Of a stretch of 64,000 bases of DNA, positions 45,257 through 53,396 are shown piece after piece. The stretch comes from Hymenobacter sp. 5317J-9 (GTDB lineage: Bacteria; Bacteroidota; Bacteroidia; Cytophagales; Hymenobacteraceae). The notes beneath the pieces are model-generated. The model did no database searches, was not told where the DNA came from, and saw nothing but the letters and a program-made list of their open reading frames with translations. The DNA lies in assembly GCF_022921075.1 (NCBI RefSeq), contig NZ_CP095050.1:4650001-4714000 (forward strand), given 5' to 3'. Position numbers and translations under genes: made by a program. Within the stretch, counting starts at the first letter, position 1; every line of letters starts with the position of its first letter.

Positions 45257-45280
45257 CGGCCCGAATTCATCCCTCCGGCC

Positions 45281-45955
45281 GTGCCCCTGCTCCGCGAAAT
45301 CACTACCCTGTTAGCCAAAGACTTCCGCCTCGAATGGCGGCAGCGCGCGGCGCTGGGCGGGCTGCTGCTCTACGTGGGCAGCACGGTGTTTGTGTGCTTC
45401 CTGAGCTTCAGCCTGCGCGGCGGCACGCCCCCGCCACCGGCCTGGAACGCGCTGCTGTGGGTCATTCTGCTGTTTGCGGCCATCAATGCGGTGGCCAAGG
45501 GCTTTATGCAGGAAAGCGCCGGGCAGCGGCTCTACTACTACACGCTGGTGCGGCCCCAGGCCGTCATTCTGGCCAAGATGCTCTACAACGCCCTGCTGCT
45601 GACGGCGGTGGCGCTGCTGGGACTGTTTTTGTACACGGTTTTTCTCGGCAATCCCATTCAGAGCCCCGGCCTGTTTGTGGCCAACCTGCTGCTGGGCGCC
45701 GTGGGCTTTGCCACCACGCTCACGCTGGTGTCGGGCATTGCGGCCAAGGCCGGCGGCAACGGCGCCACGCTCATGGCCGTGCTCGGTTTCCCCATCATGG
45801 TGCCCATGCTGCTGCTGCTCATCAAAGTGAGCAAAAACGCCTTGGACGGGTTAGACTGGAGCGTGAGCCAAAGCTCGGTGCTGACGCTGGTGGCATTGAA
45901 TATGATAGTGGGCGCGACGTCCTACCTGCTGTTTCCTTTTTTGTGGCGCGGCTAA
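45281..45955 (+). CDS. ccmB: Cytochrome c maturation ABC transporter permease CcmB
   Basis: 224 residues from GTG 45281; the earlier in-frame TTG overlaps the promoter. There are six hydrophobic helices. Diagnostic parts are LLAKDFRLEWRQRAALGGLL at the N-terminus, FAAINAVAKGFMQESAGQRLYYYTL, and GFPIMVPMLLLLIKVSKNAL. CcmB forms the membrane part of the CcmAB complex, which uses ATP to release haem-loaded CcmE from CcmC. No ccmA ATPase gene is next to it. ccmC follows after 14 bases. Confidence 0.93.
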   Translation: MPLLREITTLLAKDFRLEWRQRAALGGLLLYVGSTVFVCFLSFSLRGGTPPPPAWNALLWVILLFAAINAVAKGFMQESAGQRLYYYTLVRPQAVILAKMLYNALLLTAVALLGLFLYTVFLGNPIQSPGLFVANLLLGAVGFATTLTLVSGIAAKAGGNGATLMAVLGFPIMVPMLLLLIKVSKNALDGLDWSVSQSSVLTLVALNMIVGATSYLLFPFLWRG

Positions 45956-45969
45956 TTCACTGATTTATT

Positions 45970-46725
45970 ATGAGTACAGCGGCAATAGTTGGCAGTTTGT
46001 CCGGCATCGTGATGACGGTGGCCGGCGTGTGGGGTGGCCAGTTCCTCATCGAGCAACGCACGTCGGGCGTGGTGTGGAAATCCATTACCGTGCTGCTCCT
46101 GCTGGGCGCTTCGGCAGTAGGCATTCTGATTGCGGTGCCGCGGCTGCCCATCGTGAACGAGAGCATCCGGAACCTGTTTTTCCACGTGCCCATGTGGTTT
46201 TCCATGATTATGGTGCTGCTGGTGTCGGTGTGGTATTCCATCCGCTACCTGCGCAATCCGAGCGAACGGCTCGATGTACTGGCCCACGAGTCGGCCAAAA
46301 CCGGCATCGTGCTGGGCCTGCTGGGCCTGGCCACGGGCAGCCTGTGGGCGCGCTTCACCTGGGGTGCGTGGTGGACGCCCGACCCGCGCCTGAACGGCGC
46401 GGCCGTGGCCATGCTCATCTACGGCGCTTACCTGGTGCTGCGCGGCTCGTTCCGCGACGAGCAACAGCGGGCCCGTGTGTCGGCCATCTACAACATTTTC
46501 GCGTTTGCGGCGGCCATTCCGCTGCTGTTTGTGCTGCCGCGCCTGAGCGGCCCTTCGCTGCACCCCGGCCAGACCGGCAACCCCGGCTTCAACCAGTACG
46601 ACCTCGACAACACCATGCGGCAGGTGTTTTACCCCGCCGTCATCGGCTGGATTTTGTTTGCCTTCTGGCTCACCCAGGTCAGCAGCCGTTTTGCTTTCCT
46701 GAAATTGAAACACGATGAAAATTAA
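45970..46725 (+). CDS. ccmC: Haem handling protein CcmC
   Basis: 251 residues with six or so membrane helices. The tryptophan-rich WWD motif is FTWGAWWTPDPRLN (about residues 129-142), and FHVPMWFSM and the later LDNTMRQVFYPAV carry the conserved His and loop positions of the CcmC/CcsA family. CcmC attaches haem to CcmE in the periplasm. It overlaps ccmD by 11 bases. Confidence 0.92.
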   Translation: MSTAAIVGSLSGIVMTVAGVWGGQFLIEQRTSGVVWKSITVLLLLGASAVGILIAVPRLPIVNESIRNLFFHVPMWFSMIMVLLVSVWYSIRYLRNPSERLDVLAHESAKTGIVLGLLGLATGSLWARFTWGAWWTPDPRLNGAAVAMLIYGAYLVLRGSFRDEQQRARVSAIYNIFAFAAAIPLLFVLPRLSGPSLHPGQTGNPGFNQYDLDNTMRQVFYPAVIGWILFAFWLTQVSSRFAFLKLKHDEN

Positions 46726-46960
46726 GCTCTCGCCGCGCCCCGCGGCCCTGTTCCTGTTGCTGATGACGTGGCTGCTCAGCGCCGCCAACGCTTTTGCCCA
46801 AACGCCAGTGGCCGAGCCCGAAATGGCCGACAGCCTGCGCGCCAACGGCAAAATCTACGTGGTGGTGGCCGTGGTGGTCGTCATTGTGGCGGGCCTGCTG
46901 CTCTACCTCATTTCGCTCGACCGCAAGGTGAGCCGCCTCGAGCAGGAAATAAAAAAATAG
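46715..46960 (+). CDS. ccmD: CcmD-like small membrane protein
   Basis: 81 residues. An N-terminal hydrophobic, possibly cleaved segment (ending AFAQ) is followed by one membrane helix (IYVVVAVVVVIVAGLLLYLI) and a charged tail SLDRKVSRLEQEIKK, the typical CcmD ending. CcmD helps to release holo-CcmE. It starts within ccmC and precedes ccmE. Bacteroidota CcmD proteins with an added N-terminal signal are longer than the enterobacterial form. Confidence 0.8.
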   Translation: MKIKLSPRPAALFLLLMTWLLSAANAFAQTPVAEPEMADSLRANGKIYVVVAVVVVIVAGLLLYLISLDRKVSRLEQEIKK

Positions 46961-47057
46961 CCGGGCACCAGCCGCCCGCTTGCACTGTTACCAACCCGAC
47001 GAGCTACCCGAAGTCGCACCAACTCTCTTCCCGTAAGTCGTTTCAATTCGTGCTTTT

Positions 47058-47489
47058 ATGAAGAAGTCGCACATTTTCATCATGGCCATCATTGCGGTGG
47101 CCGCCGCCATCATCCTCAGCACCACCGCCGATGCCAGCGTGTACGTTGGCTTTGGCGAGGCTCGCCAGCGGGCCGCCGAGGGCAACACCACCAAGGTGCA
47201 CGTGGTAGGCAAGCTGCCGCGCGATGCCGCGAAGCAGCCCATGGGCCTGGAATATGACCCCATGACGGACCCCAACTACTTCGCCTTCACGCTGGTAGAC
47301 ACCCTACATGTGGCCCAGCGCGTGGTGTACAACAACCCCAAGCCCCAGGATTTCGACGCTTCAGAGCAAGTGGTGATTACCGGCTGCATGAAAGGCAACG
47401 TCTTCATGGCTGACAACATCCTGTTGAAGTGCCCCAGTAAGTACGTGAAGAAGGATTTGAACCAAGGCGCCACGGCTTCCGTCAAGTAA
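47058..47489 (+). CDS. ccmE: Cytochrome c maturation haem chaperone CcmE, Cys-type (CxxxY)
   Basis: 143 residues: an N-terminal membrane anchor (IFIMAIIAVAAAIILSTTA), then an OB-fold periplasmic domain (VHVVGKLPRD, YFAFTLVDTLHVAQRVVY, VVITGCMKGNVFMADNILLK). In Escherichia coli haem binds a His in a HxxxY motif. Here the equivalent position is Cys125 in KCPSKY, giving CxxxY with Tyr129. The CxxxY form is known from archaea and Desulfovibrio, in the variant pathway called System I*, which lacks CcmH. The gene follows ccmD by 97 bases; ccmF comes after three unrelated genes. Confidence 0.9.
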   Translation: MKKSHIFIMAIIAVAAAIILSTTADASVYVGFGEARQRAAEGNTTKVHVVGKLPRDAAKQPMGLEYDPMTDPNYFAFTLVDTLHVAQRVVYNNPKPQDFDASEQVVITGCMKGNVFMADNILLKCPSKYVKKDLNQGATASVK

Positions 47490-47511
47490 GCGTCCTTGCT
47501 CAGCAGCCCAG

Positions 47512-47613
47512 GAACGGTCATGCAGAGCGCAGCGAAGCATCTCTACCGCGCAACGAAATCAATTGATTTAGTGGTGCCGGGCAAGATGCTGCGCTGCGCT
47601 CTGCATGACGTTC
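47512..47613. repeat. GTCATGCAGAGC-family palindromic repeat, copy 8, contributing a start codon
   Basis: The left arm starts at 47512 and the right arm ends at 47613, with several mismatches. The right arm contains ATG 47586, which begins the downstream secreted protein. Both this copy and copy 2 carry GCAGAGC in place of GCTGAGC. Confidence 0.8.
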
Positions 47614-48716
47614 TGTTTTGGGCCTGCTGCCTGCTCCTCCTCGCAGCTTCCGCCCCTATTGCCGCAGCCCAGGTCTCGAACGACAACATTGAGAACCGGC
47701 GCGTGCTGCAAGCCGAGCAACTCATCACCTCCAACACCACCGGCTGCACCGTGCAGCGTAGCTGCGTAGATGAGCGCCTGACCGGCAAGTGCATCGAATA
47801 CCACAACGACCAGTGGTTTGAGTTTACGCCGAAAGCCTCGGGCCGCTATTTTATCAACATTGGTGGCCAAAAATGCCGCGACGTGCGCGGGGTGCAGCTC
47901 GTGGTGCTCACGGGCACGCCCTGCCAGCCAGCCACCTACCGCGTCCTGAGCTGCACTTCGCTTGGCACCCAGGACGACGTATTTGTGACACTGGACTCGC
48001 TGCGCGCCGGCCGGTCTTACCTGCTCGATGTGGACGGCTACCTGAAGGATTTTTGCCAGTTCTCGCTGCAGGTCAGCCGCCAGCCGGTGGGCATGCCCGT
48101 CAGCTATTTCCCGCCCAACCCCACGCGCGTGCTGCCCACCGCCAGCCACGTGGTCGAGCTCACCTGGACGCTGCCCGACTCGCTGGCCGCCGCGCCCGCC
48201 TGCCGGGTGCTGCGCCGCGAGGTGCACGAGTACCGCAGCAGTGAGGTGCGGCAGGTGCCGGTGCAGCGCGATACCTACGGCCAGCCGGCGCTGACTTACA
48301 CCGTAACCGACACGCTGCCTGGTCCCGGCACCTACGATTACCAGGTGGTGACCACGCAGGCAGCGGGCAGCCCGCCGCCGGTGCGCCTGCGGCAGTGGTG
48401 GTACGGCTACGGCGAAGCGCCCGCCGTGCCCGGCACCAGCCCCACCCGCGCCGTGGTAGAGCTGCCGCTGCGCAAATACCCGAACAAAGCGCGCCTCTCA
48501 GTGGTCGTTACCAACCCGGCCAGCGGGCAGGTGCTGCTTTCGCGCCAGCTCGTCAATCAGCCCAACGACCCGCGACAGGCCGAGCTGCCCATGCGCCGGT
48601 GGCAGGAGGCCGGTTTAGAAAAAATTGCCGTCGAAATCACGTGCCATCCGCCGCGGGGCGCCTTTTTCGTCGATAAGTTGTTATTAGCCCTGCCAGCTCC
48701 GGCGGCGCGGCGGTAA
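47586..48716 (+). CDS. Secreted protein of unknown function between ccmE and ccmF
   Basis: 376 residues from ATG 47586, giving a signal peptide (MLRCALHDVLFWACCLLLLA, then cleavage near IAAAQ). The frame is open to 47496, but the upstream part is repeat-derived. The mature protein begins with a Cys-containing beta-sandwich (DQWFEFTPKASGRYFINIGG, LRAGRSYLLDVDGYLKDFCQF) that resembles pre-peptidase C-terminal (PPC) domains. A fibronectin-like part follows (VELTWTLPDS, YDYQVVTTQAAG). Six or more Cys residues suggest periplasmic disulfides. I do not recognise the family. The stop codon TAA is part of a TAAATTTG motif. Confidence 0.65.
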   Translation: MLRCALHDVLFWACCLLLLAASAPIAAAQVSNDNIENRRVLQAEQLITSNTTGCTVQRSCVDERLTGKCIEYHNDQWFEFTPKASGRYFINIGGQKCRDVRGVQLVVLTGTPCQPATYRVLSCTSLGTQDDVFVTLDSLRAGRSYLLDVDGYLKDFCQFSLQVSRQPVGMPVSYFPPNPTRVLPTASHVVELTWTLPDSLAAAPACRVLRREVHEYRSSEVRQVPVQRDTYGQPALTYTVTDTLPGPGTYDYQVVTTQAAGSPPPVRLRQWWYGYGEAPAVPGTSPTRAVVELPLRKYPNKARLSVVVTNPASGQVLLSRQLVNQPNDPRQAELPMRRWQEAGLEKIAVEITCHPPRGAFFVDKLLLALPAPAARR

Positions 48717-48721
48717 ATTTG
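48714..48721 (+). promoter_or_regulatory. Possible -7 element (TAAATTTG) for the HEPN/MNT pair
   Basis: An exact TAnnTTTG match that includes the upstream TAA stop codon and ends nine bases before the HEPN start. If used, the mRNA would be nearly leaderless. Confidence 0.45.
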
Positions 48722-48729
48722 CCTTTTCC

Positions 48730-49155
48730 ATGACAACGCTCGACTCTTCTTTGCTCACTCGCTGCACCCTGGCCCTCGACCGGGCAGTGGTGCTCTTGCA
48801 GCAGAGCGCGCCCGATTCGGTGGAGTACGAGTTGTATCGTTCGGCCTGCGTGAAAGAGTTTGAAATCATCATTGAGCAAGCCGGAAAGCTGCTGAAAAAG
48901 GCCCTGCGGCCGTATTTCGCTTCGCCCCGGCAGGCCGATGCGCTGGTCTACAAAGACCTGTTTCGGGCCGCGGCGCAGCACGGACTGCTGTCCCTCGACG
49001 CAACTGAGCGGTGGTTGTTGTATCGCGACAACCGCAACACCACGGCCCACGACTACGGCGTCGGGTTTGCCGAAGCCACGCTGAAACTCCTGCCGCAGTT
49101 CGTGGCCGATGCCACGGCCCTGGCGCAACTTCTTCACGGCAAACCACTTTCCTGA
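48730..49155 (+). CDS. HEPN domain protein, putative toxin/substrate-binding partner of the MNT nucleotidyltransferase
   Basis: 141 residues, all helical (HI0074-like, nucleotidyltransferase substrate-binding family). The HEPN RNase motif R-x4-H is present as RNTTAH (Arg102 to His107) in LYRDNRNTTAHDYG. In characterised HEPN/MNT systems the HEPN protein is an RNase toxin and the MNT protein blocks it, in some cases by AMPylation. The MNT gene follows after two bases, so they form one unit. This pair sits inside the ccm locus, between the secreted protein and ccmF. Confidence 0.85.
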   Translation: MTTLDSSLLTRCTLALDRAVVLLQQSAPDSVEYELYRSACVKEFEIIIEQAGKLLKKALRPYFASPRQADALVYKDLFRAAAQHGLLSLDATERWLLYRDNRNTTAHDYGVGFAEATLKLLPQFVADATALAQLLHGKPLS

Positions 49156-49157
49156 CC

Positions 49158-49487
49158 ATGCTCGACCTTCGCCCGAAAGACTTGGCCCTGGTGCAGGCAC
49201 TCGTTGCCCGGCACGTGCCGCCCGAAGTGGCCGTTTGGGCCTACGGCAGCCGCGTGAATGGCAACGCCCACGAAGGCAGCGACCTGGACCTGGTGTTGCG
49301 TGGCCACAACCTGACGGCTCTTCCGGCGCGCCTGCTCAGCGAATTTCGCGAAGCACTCACGGACAGCAACTTACCTATTTTCGTGGACGTGCACGACTGG
49401 GCGCAGCTGCCGCCCGCTTTTCATCCCCGCATTTTAGCCCGCTACGAAGTGTTGCGCTCCGGCGCGGCGGTGGCGGTATCCGCCTGA
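49158..49487 (+). CDS. MNT-type nucleotidyltransferase, putative antitoxin
   Basis: 109 residues from ATG 49158. The minimal nucleotidyltransferase motif is AYGSRVNGNAHEGSDLDL, with Gly30-Ser31 and the metal-binding Asp42 and Asp44; the third Asp is probably Asp77 in IFVDVHDW. The catalytic site looks intact, so AMPylation or nucleotidylation of the HEPN partner is plausible. It starts two bases after the HEPN stop. ccmF begins 14 bases after its stop, so read-through into ccmF is likely. Confidence 0.87.
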   Translation: MLDLRPKDLALVQALVARHVPPEVAVWAYGSRVNGNAHEGSDLDLVLRGHNLTALPARLLSEFREALTDSNLPIFVDVHDWAQLPPAFHPRILARYEVLRSGAAVAVSA

Positions 49488-49501
49488 TTTATCTTTTGCT
49501 T

Positions 49502-52108
49502 ATGAACTTATTAATTGGACAAATCGGCCACCTGAGCGTCATCGTGGCGTTTGCGGCGGCGCTGGTGGCGGCTTACGGCTACTTCCAGGCCTCGCGGGGC
49601 CGCGCCCTCGGCGACGAAGACCAAAGCTGGCTGCGCACGGCGCGCTGGGCGTTTTTCGTGCACGGCGCAGCCGTGCTCTCGGTCATTGTGTGTTTGTTCA
49701 ACATCATCCACGCGCACCGCTACGAGTACTACTACGCCTGGAGCCACAGCTCCAACCACCTGCCGGTGGAGTACATGATTTCCTGCTTCTGGGAAGGCCA
49801 GGAAGGCTCTTTCCTGCTCTGGATTTTCTGGCAAGTGGTGCTGGGCCTGTGCATCATGCGTTTCAACCGCAAATGGGAAGCGCCGGTAATGGCCGTGTTC
49901 AGCGGCGTGCAGCTGTTTCTGGTGAGCATGATTCTGGGCGTGGTGCTGGGCGGCGTGAAGGTGGGCTCGTCCCCGTTCATTCTGCTGCGCGAATTCCTCA
50001 CCGACCTGCCGGTGTGGAAAATGAACCCCGACTTCGTGCCCAAAGACGGCACCGGCCTCAACGCCCTGCTGCAGAACTACTGGATGGTGATTCACCCGCC
50101 CACGCTGTTTCTGGGCTTTGCGCTCACGCTGGTGCCTTTCGCCTTCGCCATTGCGGGCCTCTGGAAGCGTGAACTCACCGCCTGGGTGAAGCCCGCCCTG
50201 CCCTGGACGCTCATTGGCGGTGGCGTGCTGGGCGTGGGCGTGGTGATGGGCGCCTACTGGGCCTACGAAACGCTGAACTTCGGCGGCTACTGGAACTGGG
50301 ACCCGGTGGAAAACGCCGTGTACATTCCGTGGCTGGTGCTGGTGGCCTCGCTGCACGGCATGGTGCTGTGGCAGAAGCGCCGCATTGGCCTGCGCACCTC
50401 GTTTGCGCTGGTGGTGGCCACGTTCGTGCTCATTCTTTACGCCACCTTCCTCACCCGTAGTGGCGTGCTGGGCAACGCCTCGGTACACTCGTTTACGGAT
50501 TTGGGCCTCTCGGGCCAGTTGCTGATTTACTTGGGCGCCTTCACCGTGCTGGCCGTGGCGCTGCTGGTGTCGCGCTGGAAAGAGATTCCGGTTTCGCCCA
50601 AAGAGCTGGATGGCTACAGCCCCGAGCTGTGGGTGTTTGTGGGTGCCACGGTGCTGTGCCTGGGCGCGTTCCAGGTGCTGTACACCACCAGCATTCCGGT
50701 GTACAATGCGCTAATGGGCCTAATTGGCATTAAAACCAACGTGGCCCTGCCCGCCGACCAGATTGCCCATTACTCTAAGGCGCAGTTGTGGATGGGCGTG
50801 GCGGTGGCCCTGCTTTCGGGCGTGGCCCAGATTATGTGGTGGCAGCGCAACAACCGCGAAACTGTCATCAACTCCCTCACGGCGCCCACGCTGCTGGCCC
50901 TGCTGGGCACGGCCCTCACCGTGCTGCTGGTTCGCTACAATGGCATCAGCATCACAGCGCCTTACATCGTGCTCACGCTGGCGGGCCTGTTTGGGGTGCT
51001 GGCCAACTTTGGTACTATCTTCAACCTGCTGCGGCGTGGCGTGCGGCTGTCAGGCGGCGCGGTGGCCCACCTGGGCATTGCGCTGATGCTGCTGGGCATC
51101 CTGGCGTCGGCGGGGTACTCAAATATCATTTCGCGCAACGTGTCGGGCCTGCTGTATTCGCGGGAGTTTGACGAGGACCTGAACCGCGACAACGTGCTGC
51201 TGTGGCGCAACGAAACCACGCCCATGCACGGCTACCAGCTCACCTACACGGGCCAATTTTTCGAGGTGCCCGGCGTGCCCGGGTACGTGGATAAGCAGTT
51301 CCTCTTCCGTACCGACGACGACTACAAGGCCCTGGCCCGCGCGCCCATCACCGTAGAAGGCAAGACCTACTACAAGACCGGCGACACGGTGAACATCCTG
51401 CCCGAAAACACCTACTACCGCATCAATTACAAGGATGTGAAGTCGGGTGAGCAGTTTGCGCTCTACCCTCGCGCCCAGGTGAACGACGAGATGGGCGGGG
51501 GCGGCCTGCTGGCTTCGCCGGCCATCAAGAAGTTCTGGGGCCACGACATCTACACGCACGTGAGTTCGGTGCTGGACCCGCGCAAGGAAAAGCCCTGGAG
51601 CGAGGCCAAGGAAAGCGTGCTGAGCGTGGGCGACACCATCTTCCTCAACGACTACTTCGCCGTGTTCCGGGCCATCGAGCCGGCCCATGAAACCGCCGGC
51701 CTCAACCTGCAGAAAGGTGACCTCGCCCTGCAGGCCGACATGATTGTGACCGGCGAGAAGCGCCAGTACCACGCCCACCCGGTGTTCGTCATCCGCAACC
51801 GCATGATTGGCCGCGTGCCCGACGAAGTGGAAGACCTCGGCGTGCGCCTCACCCTCAACGCCATCGACCCCGAGAAGGGCAAGTTCACCTTCGGCGTGAG
51901 CACCACCCAGAAAGACTACGTCATTCTGAAAGCTATGGAAAAGCCCTTCATCAACCTCCTGTGGAGCGGCACGCTGCTCATGGCCCTCGGCTTCGGCCTG
52001 AGCGTGCGCCAGCGCGGCGGCAAAGGCGCCGTGACCCCGGAAGCCGCCGAAACCGAGGCTTCGGCGGAAACGGGCAACCGCACGGCGCGCCCCCAGCCGG
52101 TGGGCTAA
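49502..52108 (+). CDS. ccmF: Cytochrome c haem lyase CcmF
   Basis: 868 residues from MNLLIGQIGHLS (ATG 49502); the long open frame upstream is a shadow of the HEPN/MNT genes. About 14 membrane helices are seen. The WWD haem-binding motif is FGGYWNWDPVENAVYIPWL (about residues 260-278), flanked by conserved His loops. The large periplasmic domain (EFDEDLNRDNVLLW onward) precedes the last helix and the C-terminus. CcmF joins haem to apocytochrome c. This gene is larger than the enterobacterial form, as usual for Bacteroidota. No ccmG or ccmH gene is nearby. Confidence 0.94.
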   Translation: MNLLIGQIGHLSVIVAFAAALVAAYGYFQASRGRALGDEDQSWLRTARWAFFVHGAAVLSVIVCLFNIIHAHRYEYYYAWSHSSNHLPVEYMISCFWEGQEGSFLLWIFWQVVLGLCIMRFNRKWEAPVMAVFSGVQLFLVSMILGVVLGGVKVGSSPFILLREFLTDLPVWKMNPDFVPKDGTGLNALLQNYWMVIHPPTLFLGFALTLVPFAFAIAGLWKRELTAWVKPALPWTLIGGGVLGVGVVMGAYWAYETLNFGGYWNWDPVENAVYIPWLVLVASLHGMVLWQKRRIGLRTSFALVVATFVLILYATFLTRSGVLGNASVHSFTDLGLSGQLLIYLGAFTVLAVALLVSRWKEIPVSPKELDGYSPELWVFVGATVLCLGAFQVLYTTSIPVYNALMGLIGIKTNVALPADQIAHYSKAQLWMGVAVALLSGVAQIMWWQRNNRETVINSLTAPTLLALLGTALTVLLVRYNGISITAPYIVLTLAGLFGVLANFGTIFNLLRRGVRLSGGAVAHLGIALMLLGILASAGYSNIISRNVSGLLYSREFDEDLNRDNVLLWRNETTPMHGYQLTYTGQFFEVPGVPGYVDKQFLFRTDDDYKALARAPITVEGKTYYKTGDTVNILPENTYYRINYKDVKSGEQFALYPRAQVNDEMGGGGLLASPAIKKFWGHDIYTHVSSVLDPRKEKPWSEAKESVLSVGDTIFLNDYFAVFRAIEPAHETAGLNLQKGDLALQADMIVTGEKRQYHAHPVFVIRNRMIGRVPDEVEDLGVRLTLNAIDPEKGKFTFGVSTTQKDYVILKAMEKPFINLLWSGTLLMALGFGLSVRQRGGKGAVTPEAAETEASAETGNRTARPQPVG

Positions 52109-52125
52109 CTAATTATTTGAATACG

Positions 52126-52161
52126 AAAAGGCCGCTTCTATTGCAGAAGCGGCCTTTTTAT
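52126..52161 (+). terminator. Rho-independent terminator after ccmF
   Basis: AAAAGGCCGCTTCT (52126-52139) pairs with AGAAGCGGCCTTTT (52145-52158), followed by T residues. Confidence 0.85.
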
Positions 52162-52192
52162 TCCCTTCCGGCGGTGAGCCGCCTAGTACTCC

Positions 52193-52987
52193 ATGTCAAC
52201 TCGCCCTTTATCCCCTCTACGAATCGGCTTGCTTGGGGCCGGCCGCGTGGCCAGCCAACTGGGGCCCGCGCTGGCGGCGGCGGGGCATTCGGTGGCTTTC
52301 GTCTGGAACCGCAATCCGGACCGCGCGGCTGCTTTAGCAGCGGAGTTGCCCGACGCGCAGGTGCTCGGTGACTTAGCTTTTCCCCTGCCGCCCGCCGACG
52401 TGTACCTGCTGGCCGTGCCCGATGCTGCCGTGGCCCCGCTGCTGGCCGCCACCAGTTGGCCCGAAGGCGCTCTGGTGGCGCACTTGGCGGGCGCGCTGCC
52501 ACTCTCGGTTTTCGACGCGCAACCCGGCGTGCGCGGGGGCGTTTTCTACCCGCTGCAAACCTTCAGCCCCGGCCGCGCCATCGACTGGCCCACGGTGCCG
52601 CTGTGCATCGAAGCCAGCGGCATTGCGGCCGAAACAACGTTGCTGGATTTGGCCGGCAGCCTTAGCCAGCGGGTGCTGCGCCTCGACTCGGCCCAGCGGC
52701 TGAAGCTGCACGTGGCTGCCGTGTTCGCCAACAATTTCACCAATCACCTGTTGGGCATTGCCGATGCTTTGCTGGCCGAGGCCCGGCTCCCGGCCGAATT
52801 GCTGGCCCCGCTGGTGCGCGAAACCGTGGACAAAGCCCTGGCCAACCCGCCCTTCGCGGTGCAAACCGGGCCGGCCGTGCGCCGCGACACCCCCACGCTG
52901 GCCGCGCACGTGGCGGCGCTGGCCGCCCACCCGGCCTGGCAGGCGCTGTATGCGCAGCTCACGGCCAGCATTCAGGCGCAGCTTTGA
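52193..52987 (+). CDS. Rossmann-fold DUF2520 protein, F420/NADP oxidoreductase-like
   Basis: 264 residues. The dinucleotide loop is IGLLGAGRVASQLGPAL, followed by FVWNRNPDRAAALA. The C-terminal DUF2520 helical domain shows VFYPLQTFSPGR and LHVAAVFANNFTNHLLGIAD. These proteins resemble 6-phosphogluconate/ketopantoate reductases in layout, but no substrate is established. It lies between the ccmF terminator and the ferredoxin gene and is probably monocistronic. Confidence 0.85.
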   Translation: MSTRPLSPLRIGLLGAGRVASQLGPALAAAGHSVAFVWNRNPDRAAALAAELPDAQVLGDLAFPLPPADVYLLAVPDAAVAPLLAATSWPEGALVAHLAGALPLSVFDAQPGVRGGVFYPLQTFSPGRAIDWPTVPLCIEASGIAAETTLLDLAGSLSQRVLRLDSAQRLKLHVAAVFANNFTNHLLGIADALLAEARLPAELLAPLVRETVDKALANPPFAVQTGPAVRRDTPTLAAHVAALAAHPAWQALYAQLTASIQAQL

Positions 52988-53005
52988 TGCCGGGGCGGGA
53001 GGGAG

Positions 53006-53013
53006 TACCTTTG
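53006..53013 (+). promoter_or_regulatory. -7 promoter element (TACCTTTG) for fdx-iscX
   Basis: An exact TAnnTTTG match, 43 bases before the ferredoxin start. Confidence 0.6.
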
Positions 53014-53056
53014 CGGCTTCAAACGCTGTGTTTTTTCGACTTATAAGTTTCTCGTT

Positions 53057-53392
53057 TTGTCTGTTCCCGCCACCACCATTACCTTCCAGTTCAGCGACGG
53101 CCAGCCGGCCCAAACCCACGTGGCGGCCCCCGGCGAGTCGGTGCTCGACGTGGCCCTGAACAACGGCATTCAGCTGCAGCACAACTGCGGCGGCGTGTGC
53201 GGCTGCAGCACCTGCCACGTGTACATCAACTCCGGCGGCGACGACCTTCCCGAAATTTCGGACAAGGAAGAAGACTTCATTGACCGCGCCGAAAACCCGC
53301 GCATCAACTCCCGCCTAGCCTGCCAGTGCGTGCTGGAAAAAGACATGCAGGTAACGGTCACCATTCCGCCCCAGCATTTCCTGGGCCACTAA
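53057..53392 (+). CDS. fdx: 2Fe-2S ferredoxin, ISC/adrenodoxin type
   Basis: 111 residues. The start is TTG 53057, since no ATG or GTG occurs between the promoter and the first conserved strand. Cluster ligands lie in HNCGGVCGCSTCHVYI (CxxxxxCxxC spacing) with the last Cys in LACQCVL. This is the vertebrate-type/ISC ferredoxin pattern rather than the plant type. The next gene on the strand is iscX, as in the end of proteobacterial isc operons (hscA-fdx-iscX), so it may donate electrons for Fe-S cluster assembly. The other isc genes are not present here. Confidence 0.9.
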   Translation: MSVPATTITFQFSDGQPAQTHVAAPGESVLDVALNNGIQLQHNCGGVCGCSTCHVYINSGGDDLPEISDKEEDFIDRAENPRINSRLACQCVLEKDMQVTVTIPPQHFLGH

Positions 53393-53396
53393 TTCT

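Noticed and set aside
48714..49487. Classic type II toxin-antitoxin such as RelBE or VapBC
   Set aside because: The motifs are HEPN (R-x4-H) and MNT nucleotidyltransferase, which define a different class.
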